From: Kibdelosporangium banguiense
Lineage (GTDB): Bacteria > Actinomycetota > Actinomycetes > Mycobacteriales > Pseudonocardiaceae
DNA: 64,000 nucleotides
Direction of reading: 5' to 3'
NCBI RefSeq assembly: GCF_017876405.1
Contig: NZ_JAGINW010000001.1
Location: 2,493,203 to 2,557,202, forward strand
How positions within the stretch are numbered: position 1 is the first letter of the stretch; each line of letters starts with the position of its first letter. This document shows positions 19,605-27,842 of this stretch, in pieces. A program made the translations under genes and the position numbers. The notes beneath the pieces are model-generated. The model did not search any database, was not told the DNA's origin, and saw only the letters and a program-made list of their open reading frames with translations.

Positions 19605-20522
19605 TCAAGAAGAAACGAAATCGGCTACGTAACGAACGGCCTGGCGGCCTTCCGGGACAAGGTTGGAAAACGCTGGGAACGCGTGGATCTGGCCCGGCCA
19701 CTCCTGCAGCTCGCAGGGGATTTCCGCATTCCGCAACGAAACCGCCAATTGCCGTGCGTCGTCGATCAGGCACTCCGTGTCGCCGACCTGAATGAGCACC
19801 GGCGGCCAGCCGGACTTGTCGGCCGCCAGCACCGCGAGCCGTTCCTCGGCCGGGTCCCGGTCGCCGAGATACGCCTTCCGGCACGCCAGAATCGCGCTCG
19901 CCGCCACGAACGGATCGCGGCGGGTTTTGTCCCGTGCGGCGGCCAATTCGCCGCTGAGGTCCAGCCAGGGGGAGAAAAGCACGGCGTGGCTCGGCATTGC
20001 CTGGCCCGTGCGGCTCAGATCTGCCAGCAGGCACGCGGTGAGATGCCCACCGGCCGAATCGCCGGAAACGACGATTTTGTTCGCCGGAATGCCCCGGTCC
20101 ACGAGCGTGCGGTACACAGCCAGGCAGTCGTCGGCGGCGGCCGGGTACGGATGTTCCGGCGCTTTGCGGTAGTCCGGCACGAAGACAGGCCGTTTCGTCC
20201 GCCTGGACATGATCACCGCCAGGCCGCGGTGCGACCGTGACGAGCCGAACACGAACCCACCGCCATGCAGGTGCAACACGATGCCGTTGGCCACGCTCGC
20301 GCCCTTGGCCTGGATCCAGACGCCACGTACCGAGCCGTACCGCGCCACCCACGCCTTGGTGCCCGTCGGCAGGTGCTGCAGGCCCGCGCTGTCGGCGAAC
20401 CGACGGAGTGCTTGCAACTGGAAGCCACGGGCGGCCCACCGGTCGGCGGCAGGCCTTACGCGCGTGGCGAAGAACCGCTCCAGTTGCCTGCTCTGCGCAC
20501 TCGCTGTAACCGGCAATTCCAT
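19605..20522 (-). CDS. Alpha/beta hydrolase of the HSL family (first of a tandem pair)
   Basis: 305 residues. Oxyanion motif HGGGF (86-90), DYRKAPEHPYPAA, nucleophile Ser156 in GDSAGG, DxSxEL, a late Asp (GDTECLIDD) and His in PGQIHAF make the full HSL-type esterase set. Such enzymes hydrolyse acyl esters or lactones of small substrates in the cytoplasm. It shares order, length and motifs with the next gene upstream (20547-21491), only 24 bases away, so the two probably arose by duplication and form one operon. Substrate unknown. Confidence 0.9.
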   Translation of the reverse strand: MELPVTASAQSRQLERFFATRVRPAADRWAARGFQLQALRRFADSAGLQHLPTGTKAWVARYGSVRGVWIQAKGASVANGIVLHLHGGGFVFGSSRSHRGLAVIMSRRTKRPVFVPDYRKAPEHPYPAAADDCLAVYRTLVDRGIPANKIVVSGDSAGGHLTACLLADLSRTGQAMPSHAVLFSPWLDLSGELAAARDKTRRDPFVAASAILACRKAYLGDRDPAEERLAVLAADKSGWPPVLIQVGDTECLIDDARQLAVSLRNAEIPCELQEWPGQIHAFPAFSNLVPEGRQAVRYVADFVSS

Positions 20523-20546
20523 GCGGTGATTGTCGGCGTTGGATCC

Positions 20547-21491
20547 TTACGCGGCAACGATCTGGTCGGATACCTCACGCACGAACTCGCCGATGTGCCG
20601 GATCGCGGCGTTGGCCTCGGGCAGCCACGGCGCGAACCAGTGGAAGACGTGCACCTGGCCGGGCCACACCTGCAGGTCGCAGTAACCGCCGGAGCGCCGC
20701 ACCGACTCGGCCATCCGCTCGGAGTCGCCCAGCAAGCATTCCGTGCCGCCGACCTGGATCAGCACTGGCGGCCAGCCGCGTTTGCGGACTTTCAGAACGT
20801 CCAGCCTGCGATGCGTCAGCATCGTCTCGCCCGCGTACGCCAGGCCACACCACATCGCGTAGTCCGGGGGCACGAACGGATCGCGCAGTGCCTTGTCGCG
20901 AGCGGCGAGCTCACTGCCGGTCAGGTCGAGGAAGGGCGACAACATGATGGCTGCGGCCGGCATCGGCAGCCGGTCGTTCGCGATGTCGGCCAGCAAACAC
21001 GCAGTTAGGTGTCCACCTGCGGAGTCGCCGCCGACCACGATTCGCTCAGCCGCGTAGCCCTCGCTCAGCAGCCAGCGGTACGCCGCGAGCGCGTCCTCGG
21101 CCGCCGCCGGAAAGGGATGTTCAGGCGCCAGCCGGTAGTCCAGGAGCATGACCGGCAAGCCGGTCGACGCGGAGATCCGGGACGCGAGCTGGCGGTGCGT
21201 CCTCGGCGAACCGCAGACGAATCCGCCGCCGTGCAGGTACAGCAGCATCCCCGGCGAGTCCTGGGCTTCCCTGGCGGTGACCAGCAGAGCAGGCACGCCA
21301 CCTGCGGTGATGCACTTGACCTTGGTGCCGCGGGGCAGCGGCGTCCGGCCGACCGCGTCGAAGGCCTCACGCACGATTCTCAGCGGGGCGGTGCCCGGCC
21401 GGACCACGCCGCCGAACACGCGAAGGCTGCGCATCATCATCAGCGCCAGCAGGCGACTGGCCATGCTGGGGGTAGCAGGTAGCTCAACCAT
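20547..21491 (-). CDS. Alpha/beta hydrolase of the HSL family (second of a tandem pair)
   Basis: 314 residues from ATG 21491, chosen for GGGGAGG nine bases upstream; GTG 21551 would add 20 residues with a poor ribosome site. Motifs: HGGGF (87-91), DYRLAPEHPFPAA, Ser157 in GDSAGG, GGTECLLGD, and PGQVHVFHWF. All catalytic residues are in place. Promoter proximal of the pair. It is followed by its paralogue 24 bases downstream and is divergent from the flavoprotein gene at 21611, which might be functionally linked. Confidence 0.9.
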   Translation of the reverse strand: MVELPATPSMASRLLALMMMRSLRVFGGVVRPGTAPLRIVREAFDAVGRTPLPRGTKVKCITAGGVPALLVTAREAQDSPGMLLYLHGGGFVCGSPRTHRQLASRISASTGLPVMLLDYRLAPEHPFPAAAEDALAAYRWLLSEGYAAERIVVGGDSAGGHLTACLLADIANDRLPMPAAAIMLSPFLDLTGSELAARDKALRDPFVPPDYAMWCGLAYAGETMLTHRRLDVLKVRKRGWPPVLIQVGGTECLLGDSERMAESVRRSGGYCDLQVWPGQVHVFHWFAPWLPEANAAIRHIGEFVREVSDQIVAA

Positions 21492-21610
21492 GGCGATTCG
21501 CCTCCCCGACGCCTCGTCGACCTTGACGTGACTGTTCTCACTGTAGATCACGACCTGCGTAGTTCGCTGCCCTCCGAAAGACTGTCAGGGGTCGATGAGT
21601 AGGGGTTACC

Positions 21611-22993
21611 GTGCTAACCGTGACGTTGGCAGAGCGGCTGAGAGCAGAGCTGGGCGCGGACGCGGTGATCACGGATCCCGACGTCACGAGCAGCTACGAG
21701 CACGACATGATGCCGTTGGCGCCCCATGGTTCGCCCCTGTTGGTCGTCCTTCCGGGCAGCACCGAGGACGTGGTGAAAACCGTCCTTGCGTGCGGTGAAT
21801 TCGGCGTCCCGATCGTCCCCAGAGGGGCGGGCAGCGGCCTGTCCGGTGCGGCCAACGCGATCGACGGCTGCGTGATGCTCGTGACCTCCCGGATGAAGGA
21901 GATCCTGGAGGTCGACCCGGACAACCGGCTCGCGGTGGTCCAGCCCGGCGTGGTGAACCTCGATTTCCGCGATGCGGTGGAGAAACACGGGCTTTTCTAT
22001 CCGCCGGACCCGTCCAGCTACGACTGGTGCACGATCGGTGGGAACGTTTCCACCAACGCGGGCGGGCTGTGTTGCGTGAAGTACGGCGTGACCACGGATT
22101 CCGTGCTGGGCCTGGAAGTCGTGCTCGCCTCCGGCGAGGTGCTGCGAACCGGCCGCCGGACAGTCAAAGGCGTGGCCGGCTACGACCTCACGAAGCTGTT
22201 CATCGGCAGTGAGGGCACGCTCGGCGTGATCACCGAGATCACTGTGGCTTTGCGGCCGTTGCCCCAGGTCCCGGGCACGACGATCGCGGCTTTCCCGACC
22301 ATCGAGGCGGCCGGCGCGGCGGTGTCCCAGATCGTCCGCGAAGGCCTTGTACCGTCTCTGATGGAGATCATGGATGCCGCCTCGATCCAGGCGGTCGAGG
22401 AATACCTGAAGACGGAACTGGGCGCGGGCAAGGGATGCGCGGCGCTGCTGCTGTGCCAGTCCGACGCGGGCGGCGAGGCGGCCCGGCACGAACTCGAAGT
22501 CATCGAACAGGTCTGCCGCGGCCAAGGCGCCGATCTTGCCTACACGACCCATGATCTGTCCGAAGGGCAGATGCTTCTACGCGCCCGCAGGGCAGTTCTG
22601 ACAGCGCTGGAGGTCTACGGCACCTGGCTGACCGACGACGTCTGCGTGCCGCGGACCCGAATCGCGGAACTGATGTCCGGCTGCGAACGAATCAGCCGGG
22701 AAGTGGGGCTCCGGATCGCCGTCGTGGGTCACGCCGGTGACGGCAACATGCACCCGACGATCGTCTACGACGCGTCATCGGAGGACGAGTTCGCCCGTGC
22801 CCGCAAGGCTTTCGACGAGATCCTGGAAGTCGGCCTGGCCCTGGGCGGCACCATCACCGGCGAGCACGGCGTCGGAAAGATCAAACGCGACTGGCTGGCC
22901 AGAGAGATCGGCCCGGTGGGCATGAAAGTCCACCGGGCCATCAAGAACTCGCTGGATCCGGGCAATCTCTTCAACCCGGGATCGATGTTCTAG
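21611..22993 (+). CDS. FAD-linked oxidase (glycolate oxidase GlcD / D-lactate dehydrogenase type)
   Basis: 460 residues from GTG 21611 with AGGGG six bases upstream. VAO-type FAD domain: PRGAGSGLSGA (70-80), then YDWCTIGGNVSTNAGG and GYDLTKLFIGSEGTLGVITE. C-terminal half: HAGDGNMHPT, GTITGEHGVGKIK and the closing NPGSMF. It oxidises a 2-hydroxy acid such as glycolate or D-lactate and hands electrons to a partner or the respiratory chain. GlcE/GlcF subunits are not adjacent, so it may act alone like D-lactate dehydrogenases. Converges on a DedA gene with a CTAG overlap. Confidence 0.9.
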   Translation: MLTVTLAERLRAELGADAVITDPDVTSSYEHDMMPLAPHGSPLLVVLPGSTEDVVKTVLACGEFGVPIVPRGAGSGLSGAANAIDGCVMLVTSRMKEILEVDPDNRLAVVQPGVVNLDFRDAVEKHGLFYPPDPSSYDWCTIGGNVSTNAGGLCCVKYGVTTDSVLGLEVVLASGEVLRTGRRTVKGVAGYDLTKLFIGSEGTLGVITEITVALRPLPQVPGTTIAAFPTIEAAGAAVSQIVREGLVPSLMEIMDAASIQAVEEYLKTELGAGKGCAALLLCQSDAGGEAARHELEVIEQVCRGQGADLAYTTHDLSEGQMLLRARRAVLTALEVYGTWLTDDVCVPRTRIAELMSGCERISREVGLRIAVVGHAGDGNMHPTIVYDASSEDEFARARKAFDEILEVGLALGGTITGEHGVGKIKRDWLAREIGPVGMKVHRAIKNSLDPGNLFNPGSMF

Positions 22994-23679
22994 CCGTCGA
23001 TGCGCTGGATGACCTGAGTGGCCTCGGCCGCCGTGGCCGCCTCGTGCTTCTTCTCCTTGCGCGCCTTGATCACCTCGATGATGATCGGCACGATCGACAG
23101 CAGCACGATCAGGATGATCATCATCTCGATGTTGTCGCGCACGAACGCGATCTGACCGAGGAAGTAGCCGAGCACGGTGATGCCCGCGGCCCAGAAAACG
23201 CCGCCGATGGCGGAGTACGTGAAGAACTTCTTGGGCTCCATCTTGCCCACACCGGCGATCGCGGTGATGAACGTCCGCACGATCGGCACGAACCGCGCCA
23301 GCACGATCGCGCGGGGGCCGTACTTGTCGAAGAAGGCGTGGGTCTTGTCGACGTACTCCTTCTTGAACAGCTTGGAGTCGGGCTTGTTGAACAACTTCGG
23401 CCCGACCCAGCGGCCGATCCAGTACCCGGTCACGTTGCCGAGGAACGCACAGACCGTGAGGATCGTGGCCACCAGCCAGAGCGGCTCGGTGATCAGGCCC
23501 TTGGAGATGAACAGCCCGGCCATGAACAGAAGCGAGTCGCCGGGCAGGAAGAACCCGACCAGCAGACCGCACTCAGCGAACACGATGAGGCACAGTCCCA
23601 CCAGCATGAATCCGCCGAGCCCGCTGAGCAGGTATTCGGCGTCCAACCACTGAGGCATGATCGACATGGTGTTCGTCAC
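22990..23679 (-). CDS. DedA-family membrane protein (second copy)
   Basis: 229 residues from GTG 23679, with TACCGT eight bases upstream (leaderless style); longer in-frame starts lack support. DedA signature: GFFLPGDSLLFMAGLFISKG, GNVTGYWIGRWVG, ARFVPIVRTFITAIAGVGKM. A hydrophobic helix and a highly charged KARKEKKHEA tail follow. It is a clear paralogue of the protein at 18929-19573, 4 kb away. Possible lipid-carrier transport role, inferred from the family. Preceded by a small membrane protein gene on the same strand. Confidence 0.92.
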   Translation of the reverse strand: MTNTMSIMPQWLDAEYLLSGLGGFMLVGLCLIVFAECGLLVGFFLPGDSLLFMAGLFISKGLITEPLWLVATILTVCAFLGNVTGYWIGRWVGPKLFNKPDSKLFKKEYVDKTHAFFDKYGPRAIVLARFVPIVRTFITAIAGVGKMEPKKFFTYSAIGGVFWAAGITVLGYFLGQIAFVRDNIEMMIILIVLLSIVPIIIEVIKARKEKKHEAATAAEATQVIQRIDG

Positions 23680-23704
23680 GCCTTCATACGGTACAGAAGC
23701 TCTC

Positions 23705-23968
23705 TTAGAGCATCGTGAGCAGACCTGCGACCGCACCGCAGGCAAGCCCGAGCGCGACCGCCACGACCAGCACAGCCCACCCGCTCAGCGGCCCCCGTGG
23801 CTGCTCGACTTCCACCTGTTCCTCGACCAACGTCTGGACCCGCGCTGCCAGTCCAAGATCATTGCCTGACAGCAGCCCGAACCCAGGCGTGGCCGGCGGC
23901 CCGGCCTGAACCGCCTGCGCCCGCAACGCCTCCGAAAGCAACTGCTCCGGATCCCTCTCCCTCGCCAC
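23705..23968 (-). CDS. Small single-pass membrane protein
   Basis: 87 residues: a charged N-terminus (MARERDPEQLLSEALRAQA), a Glu-rich segment (ARVQTLVEEQVEVEQP) and one C-terminal helix (about 64-86, WAVLVVAVALGLACGAVAGLL). Tail-anchored topology is likely. It lies 25 bases upstream of DedA with the same direction and may share its transcript. I do not recognise the family. Confidence 0.65.
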   Translation of the reverse strand: MARERDPEQLLSEALRAQAVQAGPPATPGFGLLSGNDLGLAARVQTLVEEQVEVEQPRGPLSGWAVLVVAVALGLACGAVAGLLTML

Positions 23969-23997
23969 GTCGCCGACGCTACCTGTCGCGGGAAAAT

Positions 23998-24021
23998 CCC
24001 GTGGGAGGCGCCTCCCACGGG
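23998..24021 (-). terminator. Intrinsic terminator of the secreted-protein gene
   Basis: A perfect 24-base palindrome (CCCGTGGGAGGC and its complement) begins nine bases after the minus-strand stop and is followed on that strand by ATTTTCCC. The U-tract makes it one of the few classical terminators in the window. Confidence 0.8.
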
Positions 24022-24029
24022 AATTCCGA

Positions 24030-24470
24030 TCAGTTGTCGTTGAACTTCTCGTAGTACGTGCAGAACTTGTCCCGGCCCGGGTCGTCGTCCAGGCAGATCT
24101 CGAACGTGAACTCCCTGCCCTCGGGCAGGTTATAGGGGCTGCCCATGTTGGCCAGCTTGGTCACACAGGTGCCCCTCGTCTCCGCGTAGAACGTGTACCT
24201 CTTGTGCAGGTTCCCCGCCGAGCGCGAACCGTCGTAGACGTTGCCCACGGCGCGCTTGTCGTCAGCGTCGGTGTCGCAGATCTGGACCTTGTCGCCGGTC
24301 AGCTCCACCCACATCCGGCCGCCGGGGTTGTCGTCCGTGGTCTCGATGCAGAAGTCCCAGTTGCCCCGGGGGCACTCTCGAACGGCGGCAGTGGTGCTGG
24401 CATTCGCGCTTGGTGCCAACGCGCCGACAACCAGGACGGCGCAGGCGGCCGTGAACATGCTTTTCCGCAT
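24030..24470 (-). CDS. Secreted small protein of unknown function
   Basis: 146 residues. Sec signal peptide 1-24 (MRKSMFTAACAVLVVGALAPSA/NA), then about 120 residues with six cysteines that could form disulfides, and paired aromatic/acidic strands (WDFCIETTDDNPGGRMWVEL, RYTFYAETRGTCVTKL, EFTFEICLDDDPGRDKFC). It resembles secreted actinobacterial small beta proteins but no named family is recognised. GGAG lies seven bases before the ATG. A strong terminator follows, so it is transcribed alone. Confidence 0.75.
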   Translation of the reverse strand: MRKSMFTAACAVLVVGALAPSANASTTAAVRECPRGNWDFCIETTDDNPGGRMWVELTGDKVQICDTDADDKRAVGNVYDGSRSAGNLHKRYTFYAETRGTCVTKLANMGSPYNLPEGREFTFEICLDDDPGRDKFCTYYEKFNDN

Positions 24471-24636
24471 GATGAAACTCCGATCGGAATAACCGGTAAA
24501 ATCCCCAGTGGTATCGCAGCGGTATTCGCTGCCTTTTCCGACCGGATCCTAGTGGATTCACAGCGGGGAAGATCAAGAGTGGGCAAATGTGAATTCGCCC
24601 GCAGTCGGGACTTTTTCGTCCCGGTCATCCTCTTTA

Positions 24637-25788
24637 TCAGCTCTTGACCCATTCGCCGCGGGTCAGCACGGCGGTCGGACGCAGGTCGGTGTCCAGCACG
24701 ACCAGGTCGGCGGTGAGGCCGGAAGAAAGCGAGCCGGTTTCCTCCGAAAGCCCCAAAAGCGCCGCCGGCCGAGTGGAACAAGCCGTCACGGCCTCCCGAA
24801 TGGTCAGGCCGCACGAGTGCACGAGATTCCGGAAGGCGGCGTCCATGGTCAGCGTGCTCCCGGCCAGCGACCCGCCACCGGCGATCCGCGGAACCCCGTC
24901 CACCACGGTCACCTCCAGCCCGCCCACGTCGTAGACCCCGTCCCCGACTCCCGCCGCGGCGATGGCGTCGGTGATCAGGACAGTCCGGGCGGGACCAGCG
25001 TGCCGTGCGGCCAGCCGGACGACGGTCGGGTGCACGTGAACCAAGTCCACGATCAGCTCAACGGTGATCCGGGGGTCGTCCAGCAGCGCGCCGATCGGCC
25101 CGGGCTCCCGGTGGTGCAACGGCCGCATCCCGTTGAACAGGTGCGTGGCCACAGTCGCGCCCGCGTCGATCGCCGGCAGCACGGCGGCCTCGGTCGCGTC
25201 GGTATGCCCGATCGCGGCGATCACGCCGGAGTCGACGAGCGTCCGCACGGCGTTCACCGCACCCTCCAACTCGGGCGCGATGGTGATCATGCTGACCGCG
25301 CCGTTCCCGGCTGCGAGCAGCTTGCGGATCGACGACGGCTCGGGCGGGCAGAGAATCGCCGGGTCATGGGCACCGCAGCGGGCCGCGGACAGGAACGGGC
25401 CCTCCAGGTGGATGCCCGCGAGCAGCCCGTCCTGGACCATTTCCGACAGTGCCGCCACCTGGTTGACCAGTTCGGGCACGGGCCGGGAGACCAGGGACGC
25501 CAGCATCGTTGTGGTGCCGTGCCTGCGGTGGGCCTCCACGGCTGTGCCGACGCGTAGCGGGTCCGTGTCGGTGAACGCCTCGCCACCACCACCGTGACAA
25601 TGGATGTCGACGAAACCGGGCACCACCCAGGCTCCGGCCACGTCGGTCACGGTGGCGCCGGACTGCTCTGGGTAACCCTGGCCGAGTGCGGTGATCGTGC
25701 CGTTCTCGACTTCCAGCCACCCGGGATCGAGGACGCCGTCAGGCGTCACGACCTTGCCCCCAGAGATCACCAGGTGAGTCATGCCCAC
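24637..25788 (-). CDS. nagA: N-acetylglucosamine-6-phosphate deacetylase
   Basis: 383 residues (GTG 25788; ATG 25782 is the alternative). Amidohydrolase TIM barrel: metal motif DIHCHGGGG (His63, His65), metal Glu129 in HLEGPF, His195 in IGHTDA, His216 in THLFNGM, and catalytic Asp274 in LITDAI. It removes acetate from GlcNAc-6-phosphate, feeding GlcN-6-P to glycolysis or wall synthesis. No nagB or nagK neighbours. A DasR-type dre site lies 24 bases upstream of the start, fitting GlcN-6-P-controlled expression as in Streptomyces. Confidence 0.95.
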   Translation of the reverse strand: MGMTHLVISGGKVVTPDGVLDPGWLEVENGTITALGQGYPEQSGATVTDVAGAWVVPGFVDIHCHGGGGEAFTDTDPLRVGTAVEAHRRHGTTTMLASLVSRPVPELVNQVAALSEMVQDGLLAGIHLEGPFLSAARCGAHDPAILCPPEPSSIRKLLAAGNGAVSMITIAPELEGAVNAVRTLVDSGVIAAIGHTDATEAAVLPAIDAGATVATHLFNGMRPLHHREPGPIGALLDDPRITVELIVDLVHVHPTVVRLAARHAGPARTVLITDAIAAAGVGDGVYDVGGLEVTVVDGVPRIAGGGSLAGSTLTMDAAFRNLVHSCGLTIREAVTACSTRPAALLGLSEETGSLSSGLTADLVVLDTDLRPTAVLTRGEWVKS

Positions 25789-25811
25789 GATGATGGGTCA
25801 TGGCGGGCGAT

Positions 25812-25823
25812 TGGTCTATACCA
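25812..25823. promoter_or_regulatory. DasR-type dre site upstream of nagA
   Basis: TGGTCTATACCA differs by one base from the core TGGTCTAGACCA bound by DasR, the GntR/HutC-type N-acetylglucosamine regulator of Streptomyces. It is 24 bases from the nagA start. Confidence 0.7.
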
Positions 25824-25881
25824 ACGGGCGAGCGTCACTCGCCAGAAGGAGCGGCACCCACGTGTTTCCAGGCGAAAGGCG

Positions 25882-26529
25882 TCAGGCGGGCCCCGCCATA
25901 ATTTTCTGCAGGGCGTCCAGGGCGCGGGACGCCGTTGACTTCACGGTGCCCTTCGAGATACCGGCCGCGTCCGCGATCTCCGCCTCGGACAGTCCGCCGT
26001 AGTAGCGCAGCACAAGCACCTCGCGCTGGCGCGGCGGCAGCTGCGACAACGCCTGGACCACGGCCTGATGCTCGGCCGTCAGCATCGCGAGGCTCTCCGC
26101 CGAACGCGCGTTCACGGCGTGCGGCGGCGTGTAGTCGCGAGCGGTCTTGCGGCGACGCAGCACGCTGCGCGATCCGTTCACCACCGCGGTCCGCAGGTAA
26201 CCGACCGCAGCCGCGCCGTCCCGCAGGTTGGACCAGTGCCGGTGCAGGCCGGTGAAGGCCTCCTGCACCACGTCCTCGGCTGTGGCCGGCTCGTCGACCA
26301 GCAGCAAAGCCAGTCTGACCAGACGCATCCGGTGCATGCGGTACAGGTCCTCGAGCGTCAGCCGGGACGGCTGTTCGGCGATCGACCCGCCGTCGATCGC
26401 ACGCAGACGCGTGAGCGTGGTCTCCACGCTGCGCTCAGCGTTGTGCTCCGGGCCGGGCCACATGGGCGGGCCACCCTGGAACTGTTGCGACGGCGGATTA
26501 CCACCGAAGTCGCCACCATGACCTGTCAC
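25882..26529 (-). CDS. SigE-type ECF RNA polymerase sigma factor
   Basis: 215 residues from GTG 26529, with TACGCT exactly six bases upstream; a TTG at 26589 would extend it without support. Region 2 (DLYRMHRMRLVRLALLLVDEPATAEDVVQEAF) and region 4 (LPPRQREVLVLRYYGGLSEAEIADAAGISKGTVKS) are intact, joined by a basic linker. A 45-residue Gly/Pro-rich N-terminal tail precedes region 2. Unlike the two sigma genes near 56 kb it has no membrane partner beside it. Targets unknown. Confidence 0.9.
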   Translation of the reverse strand: MTGHGGDFGGNPPSQQFQGGPPMWPGPEHNAERSVETTLTRLRAIDGGSIAEQPSRLTLEDLYRMHRMRLVRLALLLVDEPATAEDVVQEAFTGLHRHWSNLRDGAAAVGYLRTAVVNGSRSVLRRRKTARDYTPPHAVNARSAESLAMLTAEHQAVVQALSQLPPRQREVLVLRYYGGLSEAEIADAAGISKGTVKSTASRALDALQKIMAGPA

Positions 26530-26621
26530 GTGGTGAGCGTATCGGTCGACCGCCCCACTTACAGCGTCCGTTGACTGGAACCTGGCCAACTGCCCTGTTC
26601 ACGTTGGGTAGCATCCGCCAC

Positions 26622-26909
26622 ATGGCCTGGTACACGGTGGACACGACGTACATAAATGATCGAGAGAAGCTGCTCGACGTGCGGCCGCGGCACCGCGACT
26701 ACCTGCGTGCACTGGCCGACGACGGCCTCGTGGTCGCCGGCGGGCCTTGGGGCGACGACACCGGCGGATTCGCTGTCTACCAGGTCGCCGACCGAGCCCA
26801 ATTGGATCAATTGCTGGCCGACGACCCCTACACGACCGAGAACGTCGCCGCCGGCCGTGAGATCCGCGAGTGGAAGATCACTCTCGGCGCGTGGGTGCCC
26901 AAGAGCTAG
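26622..26909 (+). CDS. YciI-family protein
   Basis: 95 residues from ATG 26622; TAGCAT seven bases upstream supports a leaderless start. Dimeric alpha/beta ferredoxin-like fold: MAWYTVDTTYI, the conserved RPRHRDYLRAL (His24), AGGPWGDDTGGFAVYQV and the DDPY motif. Some YciI relatives are dehalogenases or enzymes of aromatic degradation; most are uncharacterised. Stop codon shared as CTAG with the convergent SDR gene. Divergent from the sigma factor. Confidence 0.85.
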   Translation: MAWYTVDTTYINDREKLLDVRPRHRDYLRALADDGLVVAGGPWGDDTGGFAVYQVADRAQLDQLLADDPYTTENVAAGREIREWKITLGAWVPKS

Positions 26910-27799
26910 CTACGCGCCTCGAGATCCGCCCGGCCACCAGGGCCGACGATGCTGGATTCCTGGCTGCCGCGCTTCTGGATGTCCTCGATCGCGGCCTTGT
27001 CCGCGGCCGGCATGAAGCTGCGCGCCGCCAGCTCGACGAACCTCGGCAGGATCGCACGGATCAGTTTCAACGCGCCGACCCAGCCCGGGACATGGATCGC
27101 CCGCGAACGTCTGGCGATGCCCTCGTCGATCAGATCGACCGCGACTGACAGCGGATATGTCTTGCTGAGCAGGCCCGGTGCGCTGGTGCGCAGCCCGCCG
27201 AACACGGGGTGCTTGTCCGCGCTGTTGACCATGTCGGTCGCGATCCACGTCGGGTGCGCGACGCCGACGTCGACGCCCAGGTGCCGGACTTCCGCGCGCA
27301 GGCTGTTGGCGAACGCCTCGACCCCGGCCTTGGCCGCGCTGTACGCCGCGTTGCCCGGGATATGCACGACCGCCGCGAGCGACGAGATGATCAACGCGTA
27401 GCCACGGCGTTCGACCAGGTGCGGCAGGCAGACGCGAACCGTCCGCCAGACCCCGAGAAGATCGACTTCGATCACCCGCTCGAAGGCCCTGCGGTCCATC
27501 GAGCGCGCGAAGCCGGTCGCCGCGATACCGGCGTTGGCGACCACGATGTCGATGCCGCCGAAGTGCCCGACCACGCCTTCGACGGCCTTCTCCAGGGCGT
27601 CCCAGCTGGTCACGTCGGCTTCCCAGACCGCGGCGTCCGGGCCGCACTGCTCGCCGACCCGCTTGAGCTCGTCGGGTTCCAGACCGACCAGTGCGACCTT
27701 GGCGCCCTGCGCGGCAAGCCGTTTGGCCAGGCCCGCGCCGATGCCGCGGGCCGCACCAGTGATCAGGACGACCTTGCCTTGGACGCTTCGTCGGCTCAT
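26906..27799 (-). CDS. Short-chain dehydrogenase/reductase with C-terminal extension
   Basis: 297 residues. TGAARGIG (14-21), ANAG (88-91), Ser139/140 and Tyr153-x3-Lys157 (YSAAK). About 50 residues beyond the normal SDR core carry a basic-hydrophobic segment (LKLIRAILPRFVELAARSF) that could touch the membrane, as in actinobacterial SDRs acting on lipids or steroids. An operator-like near-palindrome lies directly upstream, so it may be repressor controlled. Substrate unknown. Confidence 0.87.
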   Translation of the reverse strand: MSRRSVQGKVVLITGAARGIGAGLAKRLAAQGAKVALVGLEPDELKRVGEQCGPDAAVWEADVTSWDALEKAVEGVVGHFGGIDIVVANAGIAATGFARSMDRRAFERVIEVDLLGVWRTVRVCLPHLVERRGYALIISSLAAVVHIPGNAAYSAAKAGVEAFANSLRAEVRHLGVDVGVAHPTWIATDMVNSADKHPVFGGLRTSAPGLLSKTYPLSVAVDLIDEGIARRSRAIHVPGWVGALKLIRAILPRFVELAARSFMPAADKAAIEDIQKRGSQESSIVGPGGRADLEARS

Positions 27800-27821
27800 G
27801 GGCCGACGGTACCCGAACCTA

Positions 27822-27842
27822 CTGTCAGTAAGCTACTGATAG
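27822..27842. promoter_or_regulatory. Operator-like near-palindrome before the SDR gene
   Basis: CTGTCAGTA-AGC-TACTGATAG has 8 of 9 complementary arm positions and lies 22 bases upstream of the SDR start. Size and symmetry suit a TetR-family operator, but no TetR gene is adjacent. Confidence 0.45.
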
